A stretch of DNA of 5,947 nt from Bacillota bacterium (GTDB lineage Bacteria > Bacillota > UBA4882 > UBA8346). The DNA is taken from contig DNPQ01000301.1 of assembly GCA_003501335.1 (NCBI GenBank), forward strand, positions 1-5,947, read 5' to 3'. A model generated the notes under the pieces. That model was not told where the DNA came from. It made no database searches and saw only the letters and a list, made by a program, of their open reading frames with translations. The translations under genes were made by a program, and so were the position numbers. Of this stretch, positions 1 to 5,026 are shown in pieces. Within the stretch, counting starts at the first letter, position 1. Each line of letters opens with the position of its first letter.

Positions 1-49
1 TTTTTTGAGTCGGTTCAGTTCCATCTCCAGCTCCGTAGTATTTTTTCAA
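1..49 (-). CDS. Possible 5' end of a gene leaving the left edge (partial)
   Basis: On the minus strand a TTG codon at 49-47 opens a frame that stays open to base 1 and would read MKKYYGAGDGTEPTQK. A GGATGG motif at 64-59 lies nine bases upstream and could serve as a weak ribosome binding site. The residue mix (lysine, tyrosine, glycine, acidic) looks like a real N-terminus, but only 16 codons are visible. The frame upstream of the TTG is open only back to a TGA eight codons earlier. I do not recognise the protein. It could equally be part of the decayed coding material to its right. Confidence 0.25.
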   Translation of the reverse strand, partial: MKKYYGAGDGTEPTQK

Positions 50-72
50 ACGCCGATTCCATCCGTTTTCAT

Positions 73-90
73 TTCAATCCATTCAATCCA
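73..90. repeat. Two tandem copies of a 9-base unit
   Basis: TTCAATCCA occurs at 73-81 and again directly at 82-90. Two copies are too few to suggest a functional array. The likeliest origin is a small slippage duplication in non-coding DNA. Confidence 0.5.
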
Positions 91-146
91 TCAAAGTAAC
101 CCGTCCTCATATCAAATACAATTTTGACCAGTATCCCCTTTTATCT

Positions 147-364
147 TTATTTTCGCACGCCAAGCAATTTAAATTTTAACGCAATTCCATTTATGACATT
201 ATTCACCAAATATTTAAACAATCCTTCTGAAATGGAAAATTTTACTACAAATTGTATTGCTTTTTATCCCCGGTATAGCTTACCAAAACCAAGAATTATT
301 AAATATACATCGATTTATCTTTCAGCACCAAATAAAAAGTAATAATCGCATCGGGACATTTGTC
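147..364 (-). pseudogene. Decayed minus-strand coding stretch, unidentified
   Basis: Three open segments on the minus strand read like protein but are interrupted. Bases 364-302 read through DAIITFYLVLKDKSMYI and then hit two stops (301-296). The same frame resumes at 295 with LVSYTGDKK and stops at 247-245. A second frame runs from 263 to 150 as AIQFVVKF, then SISEGLFKYLVNNVINGIAL, then KFKLLGVRK, with a stop at 149-147. The two frames overlap at an A5 run near 261-265; one more A would join TGDKK to AIQFVVKF. There is no start codon with a ribosome binding site. I read this as the remains of one gene, disabled by a frameshift and stop codons; a sequencing error at the A run would explain only part. 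The family is not recognised. The plus-strand frame across this interval looks like its antisense shadow. Confidence 0.4.
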
Positions 365-373
365 CTTGAAATA

Positions 374-401
374 TTTTGAAATTATGTCAATATTATATAA
401 G
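374..401 (+). promoter_or_regulatory. Possible sigma-A-type promoter of the Spo0E-family gene
   Basis: TTTTGA at 374-379 and TATAAG at 396-401 are 16 bases apart, about 30 bases before the ATG at 432. TTGAAA at 366-371 with TATTAT at 391-396 (19 bases) is an alternative. The region is very AT-rich, so such matches are expected by chance. A GGACA-TT-TGTCC palindrome (354-365) lies just upstream and a CAAATATTTG palindrome (403-412) just downstream. Confidence 0.3.
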
Positions 402-431
402 ACAAATATTTGGAAACAGGAGGATGTCCCA

Positions 432-626
432 ATGGCGATCACTTCAATGAATAAACTAGAACATAGAATCAAAGTCGTCCGGATGAAGATGCAAAACTTA
501 TGGAATGAGCGGGGATATACAGATGAAACCGTTTTGAAAGTCAGCATTGAATTGGATCAATTGCTCAATGAGTACCAACGGAACTATCTTCCAAACTCAA
601 ATTATCAAAAAGAAAAAATCGGCTAG
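432..626 (+). CDS. Spo0E-family aspartyl-phosphate phosphatase
   Basis: This 64-residue protein fits the Spo0E-like family of short helical-hairpin phosphatases, which remove the phosphoryl group from the response regulator Spo0A (or similar regulators) and so hold back sporulation. Visible in the sequence: a first helix around residues 8-26 (LEHRIKVVRMKMQNLW), a turn at ERGY, and a second helix carrying the family signature S-x-x-L-D-x-L-L-x-x-Y at residues 38-48, with S38, L41, D42 and Y48. The length is typical. I chose the ATG at 432 because AGGAGG (418-423) lies eight bases before it; the longer frame from a TTG at 360 has no ribosome binding site and adds a non-family N-terminus. The gene is alone on its strand apart from the small gene 135 bases downstream. 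Which phospho-protein it acts on cannot be told from sequence, since the family has several specificities. Confidence 0.88.
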   Translation: MAITSMNKLEHRIKVVRMKMQNLWNERGYTDETVLKVSIELDQLLNEYQRNYLPNSNYQKEKIG

Positions 627-638
627 TACACCTTTGCC

Positions 639-668
639 TTGACACTTCCAAAATTCTTAAGATATCTG
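639..668 (+). promoter_or_regulatory. Possible promoter of the small membrane-protein gene
   Basis: A perfect TTGACA -35 element (639-644) is followed after 18 bases by TATCTG (663-668), a weak -10 element. Transcription would begin around 675, just before the inverted repeat at 702-723 and about 85 bases ahead of the TTG start at 761. The -35 is good; the -10 and spacing are poor. Confidence 0.35.
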
Positions 669-701
669 TAAATTGTGGTGGAAAATCCGAATACTTCCCT
701 G

Positions 702-723
702 ATGGTTATTCAATCATAACCAT
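702..723. repeat. 8-bp perfect inverted repeat upstream of the small gene
   Basis: ATGGTTAT (702-709) and ATAACCAT (716-723) are exact inverted copies around a 6-base spacer. The repeat is AT-rich and has no T-run after it, so it does not resemble an intrinsic terminator. Its place between a candidate promoter (639-668) and the TTG start (761) would suit an operator or a 5'-leader hairpin. The ATG at 722 lies inside its right arm, another reason to doubt that ATG as a start. Confidence 0.5.
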
Positions 724-747
724 GCGAAAATTGGGGAAAATACTGTC

Positions 748-755
748 GGGAGGTG
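748..755 (+). promoter_or_regulatory. Ribosome binding site that selects the TTG start
   Basis: GGGAGGTG at 748-755 is nearly a full match to the anti-Shine-Dalgarno sequence and ends five bases before TTG 761. The upstream in-frame ATG at 722 has no such site before it. Confidence 0.75.
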
Positions 756-760
756 TTAAC

Positions 761-925
761 TTGAGGGCCACCACAACCAGTCTGGCTGTTACCGGAACCG
801 GAGCAGCTGTTTCCGGTATAGGGGCGTTTCTGTTGAAAAGTAAATGGGGCGCCGGGATCCTAGGTTTCGGACTTGCCCATGTAGTATTAGGTTTACTTGA
901 TATGATCCGCCCTAGTGTACGTTAA
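761..925 (+). CDS. Small glycine-rich predicted membrane protein
   Basis: The protein has 54 residues when started at TTG 761, which has a strong ribosome binding site; the in-frame ATG at 722 would give 67 residues but has none. Two hydrophobic, glycine/alanine-rich segments are visible, about residues 8-26 (LAVTGTGAAVSGIGAFLL) and 31-47 (GAGILGFGLAHVVLGLL), joined by a short KSKWG loop and followed by a basic tail DMIRPSVR. This suggests a two-pass membrane hairpin, or a glycine-zipper pair. I have a loose memory of similar short Bacillota proteins ending in a GFGLAHxxLGxLDMxRP motif, but no function I can vouch for. It follows the Spo0E-family gene by 134 bases, with its own candidate promoter. 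The stop codon lies inside the left arm of an inverted repeat (922-942). No toxin signature beyond small size and hydrophobicity is seen. Confidence 0.7.
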   Translation: MRATTTSLAVTGTGAAVSGIGAFLLKSKWGAGILGFGLAHVVLGLLDMIRPSVR

Positions 926-942
926 CGCCTGAGTGGCGTTAA
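922..942 (+). terminator. Hairpin over the stop codon of the small gene
   Basis: TTAACGCC (922-929) and GGCGTTAA (935-942) are perfect 8-base arms around a 5-base loop, and the left arm contains the TAA stop (923-925). No T-run follows (GATTAGTTCC), so it is not a classic intrinsic terminator. It may stabilise the 3' end of the message or end transcription less efficiently. Confidence 0.4.
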
Positions 943-956
943 GATTAGTTCCTCCC

Positions 957-985
957 GGGAGATCACTGGGAAGCCGGTGTCTCCC
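957..985. repeat. Strong 12-bp hairpin in the convergent gap
   Basis: GGGAGA (957-962) plus CACTGG (964-969) can pair with CCGGTG (974-979) plus TCTCCC (980-985), leaving one bulged T (963), one G-T wobble and a GAAG loop (970-973). The 5' arm also overlaps a CTCCCGGGAG palindrome (952-961), which gives an alternative fold. No T-run follows on either strand. It probably marks the 3' end of the plus-strand transcript and possibly of the minus-strand operon. The rest of the gap (986-1060) is AT-rich, with only a weak TGATT/AATCA repeat (1020-1045). Confidence 0.5.
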
Positions 986-1060
986 CTTAAATCCCAATTA
1001 TTCTTTAATGATCCGCTTGTGATTTCCCATGACGAACGGTAATCAAAAATTATAATAACT

Positions 1061-1984
1061 TTATTTGATTCTCCTACACCATTCCAGTACGTTTTGCATC
1101 ACTTCGGGAATTTCCGTGGTAAACTCCAAATATTCCTTGGTTCGCGGATGAATAAAACCAAGCATCGCTGCATGCAACGCCTGCCCCATGATCGGAGCCG
1201 GCTCTTTCTTCCAACCGTACACCCCATCGCCAACCACCGGGAATCCCAAATAACTCAAATGGACGCGAATCTGGTGGGTCCGGCCGGACTCCAAACGGAC
1301 TTCCAAATAAGAATACCGAGCGGAGCTGTTTCCCAGGTATTCCAATATCCGATAATTGGTAGCCGCATAACGGCCTGTCGGAACCACCGCCATCTTCTTG
1401 CGTTCCACCGGATGCCGTCCAATGGGGGCTTCAATCCGCCCATCCTCCGTAGGATATCCGTGAACAATCGTCTTATAAATCCTTTTCGTGCTGCGGGCTT
1501 TAATTTGGGCTGCCAAGTCCAGATGGGCCAAATCGTTTTTGGCAACTACCAATACTCCGGAGGTATCCTTATCGAGCCGATGCACGATTCCCGGCCGAAT
1601 AACTCCGCCGATACCCGACAAATCCTTACAATGCTCCAACAAAGCATTGACCAGGGTCCCGTGATAGTTCCCCGCAGCCGGGTGAACCACCATTCCCCGG
1701 GGCTTGTTAATAACGATCAAATCCGAGTCTTCATACAATATCTCCAGGGGTATACTTTCAGGAACGACCGCTAACGGCTCGGGATCATCCCAGCTTACTT
1801 CGATCTGATCGAAAGGTTCCAACCGGTAGCTAGACCTTAATACTTTTTCCTGTTTGCGTACTCCCCCGGCATTAATTATTTTTTGGATAAAAGAACGGGA
1901 TGGCCAAAATCCGGTGCGGCTCAAAAAAAGATCTAAACGCTCACCTTCAAATTGATCATCAATTGTGAACTTCTGAAGCTGCAA
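1061..1984 (-). CDS. rluD: RluA/RluD-family 23S rRNA pseudouridine synthase (YlyB-type)
   Basis: The enzyme converts specific uridines in 23S rRNA to pseudouridine; the RluD group modifies the helix 69 stem-loop (family knowledge). The 307 residues match the usual length. An S4-like RNA-binding domain spans about residues 14-62 (GERLDLFLSRTG). The catalytic domain follows, with the hallmark HRLDKDTSG at 135-143 in which D138 is the catalytic aspartate. NKPRGMVVHP (93-102) and GRTHQIRVH (234-242) are further family motifs. The start is TTG at 1984, preceded by AGGGGG about nine bases upstream; the N-terminus MQLQKFTIDD fits the family. It is the last gene of the lspA-lgt-rluD operon, 31 bases after lgt. 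In B. subtilis the homologue ylyB also follows lspA. The exact target uridines cannot be read from sequence, so the symbol is by family. Confidence 0.93.
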   Translation of the reverse strand: MQLQKFTIDDQFEGERLDLFLSRTGFWPSRSFIQKIINAGGVRKQEKVLRSSYRLEPFDQIEVSWDDPEPLAVVPESIPLEILYEDSDLIVINKPRGMVVHPAAGNYHGTLVNALLEHCKDLSGIGGVIRPGIVHRLDKDTSGVLVVAKNDLAHLDLAAQIKARSTKRIYKTIVHGYPTEDGRIEAPIGRHPVERKKMAVVPTGRYAATNYRILEYLGNSSARYSYLEVRLESGRTHQIRVHLSYLGFPVVGDGVYGWKKEPAPIMGQALHAAMLGFIHPRTKEYLEFTTEIPEVMQNVLEWCRRIK

Positions 1985-2015
1985 ACTGTTCGGCCCCCTT
2001 TTTTACCCGATTGCT

Positions 2016-2789
2016 TTAAATACCATCCACACTTTTTATATGCGACTTGGTATTCAGACGCCATTCAATGAACCCAATAAGGCCGAATGCCAGAATTCCC
2101 ATAATAATGCAAACCAGTTGAGCCAAGCTTAACCAAGGAGCAACCATCGGACTTTCTCGGTAAATCTCCACAATGAACCGCATGATGGAATATAACCCGA
2201 CATATAACAAAAACAAAAAACCGTCAAATTGCTTATGGTTACGAAACCGGCGCAAGATTAAAAATAAGATGAAACTCCCAATCATCGAATACAATTGGGT
2301 CGGATGGCGTAAAGCGCCATCCTGGGCCGCACAACGCAGTGCCCACGGGACAGTGGATACTTTACCGTAGCAACAACCATTTAATAAACAACCGATACGA
2401 ACAATGGAATAACCCAGTGCTATATATGGCGTAACAATATCAGCCAATTTCCAGGTGGAAATCCGTTTGTAACTTGTATAGCTGAAACCAGCCAAAAAAC
2501 CGCCGATTAATCCGCCATGGAAAGCCAATCCCCCCGAATTAACTGCAAAAATTTCCCACCAGGGCGAGGCCATAAAATAACGGTATTCCGTCACCACATA
2601 AGCAAGCCGGGCTCCGATAATAGCCCCGATCAAAACCCAGGTTACCAAGTCAATAACATTCTCAAAACAAATGTCATATTTTTTAGCCTCTTTACCAATT
2701 CCAATAATGGCAATCAGGAATGCCACCGCCAACATAAAGCCATAAGAATGAATCGGCCATCCGAAAACGTAAAATAATACAGGCCTCAT
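2016..2789 (-). CDS. lgt: Prolipoprotein diacylglyceryl transferase Lgt
   Basis: Lgt is a polytopic membrane enzyme that moves the diacylglyceryl group of phosphatidylglycerol onto the lipobox cysteine of prolipoproteins, the first step of lipoprotein maturation. The 257-residue product has the expected N-terminus (PIHSYGFMLAVAF, residues 12-24). It has the HGGLIGG motif (91-97), the Lgt signature RIGCLLNGCCYG (131-142), HPTQLY (162-167) and RFIVEIYR (204-211). H91, R131, R204 and E208 fall where the family has its essential residues. About seven hydrophobic segments are apparent. The ATG at 2789 lies inside the end of lspA in an ATGA overlap, with GAGGAGA five bases upstream, so translation is probably coupled to lspA. 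It is followed by rluD after 31 bases. Nothing is missing or truncated. Confidence 0.97.
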   Translation of the reverse strand: MRPVLFYVFGWPIHSYGFMLAVAFLIAIIGIGKEAKKYDICFENVIDLVTWVLIGAIIGARLAYVVTEYRYFMASPWWEIFAVNSGGLAFHGGLIGGFLAGFSYTSYKRISTWKLADIVTPYIALGYSIVRIGCLLNGCCYGKVSTVPWALRCAAQDGALRHPTQLYSMIGSFILFLILRRFRNHKQFDGFLFLLYVGLYSIMRFIVEIYRESPMVAPWLSLAQLVCIIMGILAFGLIGFIEWRLNTKSHIKSVDGI

Positions 2790-3289
2790 GATTTCTCCTC
2801 TCTGGATACAGCTTTCTCCACGCCTTGCATATTTTCGGGTTCTTGATTGCCCTTCCGTTGGTCTTTTGAGAAGATACCCAATACAATCAAAACAACCCCG
2901 ATCACAATGGCCATATCAGCAACATTAAAAATCGGCCAGATATAAAAATCTAAAAAATCCACTACAAACCCCAGCCGAATCCGGTCCGTCAGATTGCCCA
3001 AGGCGCCGCCGAGGGCCACTCCCAAACCGACTTGCATCATCCGGGGATATTGATTCATTTTGCGGCGGTTGACCCAAACCGTGATAATGACTCCCAGAGA
3101 AATTGCAATTAATAATAATGTTTGCGATTGTAATATTCCAAAAGCGGCCCCATAATTGGTGGCATAGGTGAACGAAAACAATCCCCGGACCAAGCCGATG
3201 GACTGCATAGGAACCATTTTGGTTTGGACGAGCCATTTTGTGGCCTGATCCAACAGGACAATCAATACAGTAAGATAAAAATAAGGCAT
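2786..3289 (-). CDS. lspA: Lipoprotein signal peptidase II LspA
   Basis: LspA is the membrane aspartyl protease that removes the signal peptide from diacylglyceryl-modified prolipoproteins, the step after Lgt. The protein has 167 residues and four hydrophobic segments (about 3-21, 54-73, 85-101 and 124-140). Family motifs are DQATKW (14-19), the NYGAAFGIL box (45-53), GALGNLTDRIRLGFVVDF (95-112) and FNVAD (121-125). The catalytic aspartates are D111 and D125. A charged, glutamate- and lysine-rich tail of about 27 residues follows the last membrane segment. It begins at ATG 3289 with a weak GAAGGGA site about eight bases upstream. It is the first gene of the operon with lgt and rluD. The 393 bases between yteA and lspA suggest it has its own promoter, but I cannot place one with confidence. 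Confidence 0.97.
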   Translation of the reverse strand: MPYFYLTVLIVLLDQATKWLVQTKMVPMQSIGLVRGLFSFTYATNYGAAFGILQSQTLLLIAISLGVIITVWVNRRKMNQYPRMMQVGLGVALGGALGNLTDRIRLGFVVDFLDFYIWPIFNVADMAIVIGVVLIVLGIFSKDQRKGNQEPENMQGVEKAVSREEKS

Positions 3290-3337
3290 TTAAAATTCCC
3301 TTCTAAGTAGATATTATTTTTAGTAGGGTTTTTAGAC

Positions 3338-3372
3338 AGTCGAAGTCCGCACCCCGACTTTTGCCGCGACAA
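3338..3372 (-). promoter_or_regulatory. Structured leader candidate upstream of lspA
   Basis: On the plus strand AAGTC (3343-3347) can pair with GACTT (3356-3360), and AGTCG (3338-3342) can instead pair with CGACT (3355-3359); the two pairings exclude each other. A near-palindrome, TTGCCGCGACAA, follows at 3361-3372. They lie 50-83 bases before the lspA start. The stems are only five bases, and no T-box, S-box or other known riboswitch consensus is recognised. Confidence 0.2.
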
Positions 3373-3402
3373 GGAAAGATGCAAATTTTAGCCGGGATGG
3401 CT

Positions 3403-3445
3403 GTTAGATCTAGAATCCGGGTTGAAAATAATTTCTAGATCCAAC
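3403..3445. repeat. Long imperfect inverted repeat with TCTAGA cores
   Basis: GATCTAGAA (3407-3415) is matched by TTCTAGATC (3433-3441). Beyond one mismatch (3406/3442) the match extends to GTT (3403-3405) and AAC (3443-3445), giving 12 of 13 paired positions around a 17-base spacer. Each arm also holds a TCTAGA palindrome. It sits 114-156 bases before lspA, where an operator could act, but it overlaps decayed coding sequence and may be fortuitous. Confidence 0.5.
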
Positions 3446-3644
3446 TGCCTGCTTGATGTAAAGTCTTTCGTGAACTTGCCCAACTTGAGAGTACTTAACA
3501 AACTCTGTAACTCTATTCAACGGTTCCATAAAATTCCAATGGTTGCATGAAAGGATCAATATATTCTCCATCAACCTCAAAAAACCTCTCTCCTACCATA
3601 AAGGCATCCACCAAATGGATAATTTGAACCGGTGATATCCATTT
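3410..3644 (-). pseudogene. Decayed or frameshifted coding stretch between yteA and lspA
   Basis: Two overlapping minus-strand frames read like consecutive parts of one protein. The first, from 3644 to a TAG at 3515-3513, contains ISPVQIIH followed by LVDAFMVGERFFEVDGEYID and PFMQPLEFYG. The second runs from ATG 3529 to a TAG at 3412-3410 and reads MEPLNRVTEFVKYSQ, then VGQVHERLYIKQAVGS and RNYFQPGF. A single frame change near 3515-3530 would join them. The first frame lacks a normal start: TAA at 3647-3645 precedes it, and its only ATG (3599) has just a weak GGTGG site. The second has ATG but a weak site. I favour a decayed gene, or a short gene with a real or artefactual frameshift. Two very short proteins (28 and 39 residues) are an alternative. 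I do not recognise the family. Confidence 0.4.
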
Positions 3645-3682
3645 TTAGACCCTTATTTATGATTCTAGAGATAAAAATTGAA

Positions 3683-4342
3683 CTAGTCTCGCTGATCGGG
3701 GTTTGACGGATCGGGAGGTATCTCTTCCGGACTATGATTGATAACGCCTTCCACTTTCTCTACGATACCCTGGTCTTCCTGGGCATCATAAAAGGTATCG
3801 TCATAACTATCTGCTCCGCCCAAATCCGATGGACTATCTGAAGTGCCGTACCGGGCTACTTTTTGCCAAGTGTCCTCGCCGTCCGTCCCCACGACATCGG
3901 TACCATCCAAAAAAGTCCTCCCAAAAGGCGGTTCCAAAACCTCTTCTTCAACAGGACGTTCTCTGTTGATATACTCCTCTTCTTCTTCGCGCTCACACTG
4001 AATACAAAAAGTGGTGTACGGCATAGCTTCCAGTCGATCACTATCAATTTGCCGGCCGCAACTCTCGCAAATGCCGTAAGTGCCCTTCTCGATATTTTCA
4101 AGGGCTTCAGCGATCTTTCCCAGGACTTCCTGGGTACTATTAAAAAGCGCCAAATCCTTCTCTCTCTCAAATGTCTCCGTGGCGATATCGGCCGGATGAT
4201 TATCATACACCGATAATTCACTAATAGACTCCGATAAGGGTTGATCCAGTTGAAAATCGGAAGTGCTATTTAATTTGCTTGCGATTCGCTCTTTTTCTTC
4301 TAATAAACGTTTTTTCAAATGATTCAGTTGCTCGCTATCCAT
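3683..4342 (-). CDS. yteA: YteA-type TraR/DksA C4 zinc-finger protein
   Basis: The 219-residue protein belongs to the YteA branch of the DksA/TraR family found in spore-forming Bacillota. DksA proteins bind RNA polymerase through the secondary channel; the role of YteA itself is not settled. An N-terminal helical region (1-35) is followed by the hallmark YDNHPADIATETFEREKD (46-63). A helix to about 87 leads to the zinc finger, with cysteines C92, C95, C113 and C116 (CESC and CIQC). After it comes a strongly acidic tail (117-135), then FGRTFLDGTD, EDTWQKVARYGTSDSPSD (156-173) and a proline-rich end, typical of this branch and absent from E. coli DksA. The start is ATG 4342 with an AAAGGA site about eight bases upstream. 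It lies 85 bases after the DUF5665-like gene on the same strand, so the two may be co-transcribed. Confidence 0.9.
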   Translation of the reverse strand: MDSEQLNHLKKRLLEEKERIASKLNSTSDFQLDQPLSESISELSVYDNHPADIATETFEREKDLALFNSTQEVLGKIAEALENIEKGTYGICESCGRQIDSDRLEAMPYTTFCIQCEREEEEEYINRERPVEEEVLEPPFGRTFLDGTDVVGTDGEDTWQKVARYGTSDSPSDLGGADSYDDTFYDAQEDQGIVEKVEGVINHSPEEIPPDPSNPDQRD

Positions 4343-4427
4343 CGTTTTTTCCTTTCCCGCTCATTTGTACCTCTGCTTTACCAGTATGAATTGATTTAAT
4401 TTGCCCCATACATCCACGGATATTCGG

Positions 4428-4751
4428 TTAAGAATATAATTTAAGATGCTGATTGACGATCTTTACCAACTCGGCAATATAGGCCCCGATGACTGGGAGG
4501 TTTAAGGAGGCTAACCGTGTTAAAATCAATATAAACAAGCTAGCGATAATAGTTAGACCAATCGCAATCCCAAATCCGCGCGCCAGCCCCCCCAAAAAAT
4601 TCAAAAAGATCAGCCGGGCCGGTCGCTGCAGAAGCTGCATAAACTCTGCCAAATTGGCCCGCTCCAACTTTCTTTCGACTTCACTGAGCTTTTTAAAAAG
4701 TGCATTGGCTTGCTTGCGATTAATAATTGAAATCACCCGGATTAGACCCAT
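4428..4751 (-). CDS. DUF5665-like small membrane protein
   Basis: The product has 107 residues. A charged N-terminal helix with coiled-coil character (about 12-45, KLSEVERKLERANLAEFMQL) leads into an RPARLIFLNFLGGLARGFG motif. A strongly hydrophobic membrane segment follows (about 60-82), then NLPVIGAYIAELVKIV (84-99), an amphipathic C-terminal helix. This layout agrees with the DUF5665 proteins of Bacillota as I remember them; no function is established to my knowledge. The N-terminal helix is probably cytoplasmic, with a single membrane span and a membrane-associated tail. ATG 4751 has an AGGA site seven bases upstream. It lies upstream of yteA on the same strand (85-base gap), and I believe that neighbourhood recurs in related genomes. 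Confidence 0.75.
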   Translation of the reverse strand: MGLIRVISIINRKQANALFKKLSEVERKLERANLAEFMQLLQRPARLIFLNFLGGLARGFGIAIGLTIIASLFILILTRLASLNLPVIGAYIAELVKIVNQHLKLYS

Positions 4752-4843
4752 TTGTATTCCTAAAAAAGTTCACCGCAAATCGGCATCGAAAATAATAACT
4801 GTACCATCCAATGAAAAAAATTTGGAGCACAATTTAACATTAG

Positions 4844-4866
4844 AGTACCACAGTTTATAGGGTACT
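4844..4866. repeat. 6-bp inverted repeat upstream of the DUF5665-like gene
   Basis: AGTACC (4844-4849) and GGTACT (4861-4866) are inverted copies around 11 bases. On the minus strand the spacer includes TATAAA, with TTGGAA about 15 bases before it, a possible but badly spaced promoter for the downstream genes. The same bases also belong to the decayed coding frame, so this may be coincidence. Confidence 0.3.
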
Positions 4867-4919
4867 AATCCTAATTCCAATGATTCACGGTTGGGGTCTT
4901 TTGGAAAATCGGGGACGCC

Positions 4920-4939
4920 CGGATTTTTAAAAAAATCCG
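4920..4939. repeat. 9-bp perfect inverted repeat with an AT core
   Basis: CGGATTTTT (4920-4928) and AAAAATCCG (4931-4939) are perfect arms around two A bases. With so small a loop, DNA-binding symmetry is as plausible as an RNA hairpin. On the minus strand a short CGGG/CCCG hairpin followed by ATTTTCC comes next, a weak terminator-like arrangement about 90 bases after the reductase stop. Both overlap the decayed frame. Confidence 0.4.
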
Positions 4940-5026
4940 TCAGCGGTTGAGGTTTGGCTATCCAATATTCCAGCTAAATGATAATCTAATTGAAAATCTG
5001 GGAAAACGTAAAATACCGATTCTTTC

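Noticed and set aside
73..90. Start of a CRISPR or iteron array
   Set aside because: Only two directly adjacent 9-base copies, with no spacers and no further copies.
124..342. 72-codon plus-strand open frame
   Set aside because: TTG start without a ribosome binding site, AT-driven composition, and it lies antisense to the more protein-like minus-strand segments.
360..431. Upstream extension of the Spo0E-family gene to a TTG start
   Set aside because: No ribosome binding site, while AGGAGG at 418-423 clearly serves the ATG at 432; the extension lacks family character.
299..547. 82-codon minus-strand open frame across the Spo0E-family gene
   Set aside because: Its first half is antisense to the well-supported Spo0E-family gene. 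Only its last 21 codons, outside that gene, were kept as part of the decayed stretch.
1094..1774. 226-codon plus-strand open frame inside rluD
   Set aside because: Antisense shadow of a gene with intact catalytic motifs; it has no recognisable domain and no ribosome binding site.
3863..4216. 117-codon plus-strand frame inside yteA
   Set aside because: Antisense of a zinc-finger gene with all four cysteines and family motifs in place.
4489..4860. 123-codon plus-strand open frame over the DUF5665-like gene
   Set aside because: Antisense shadow; the minus-strand frame has a ribosome binding site and a clear membrane segment.
4920..4939. AT-core palindrome as an intrinsic terminator for the reductase gene
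   Set aside because: The loop would be two bases and the stem is mostly A-T pairs, so the RNA hairpin would be weak; kept only as an inverted repeat.
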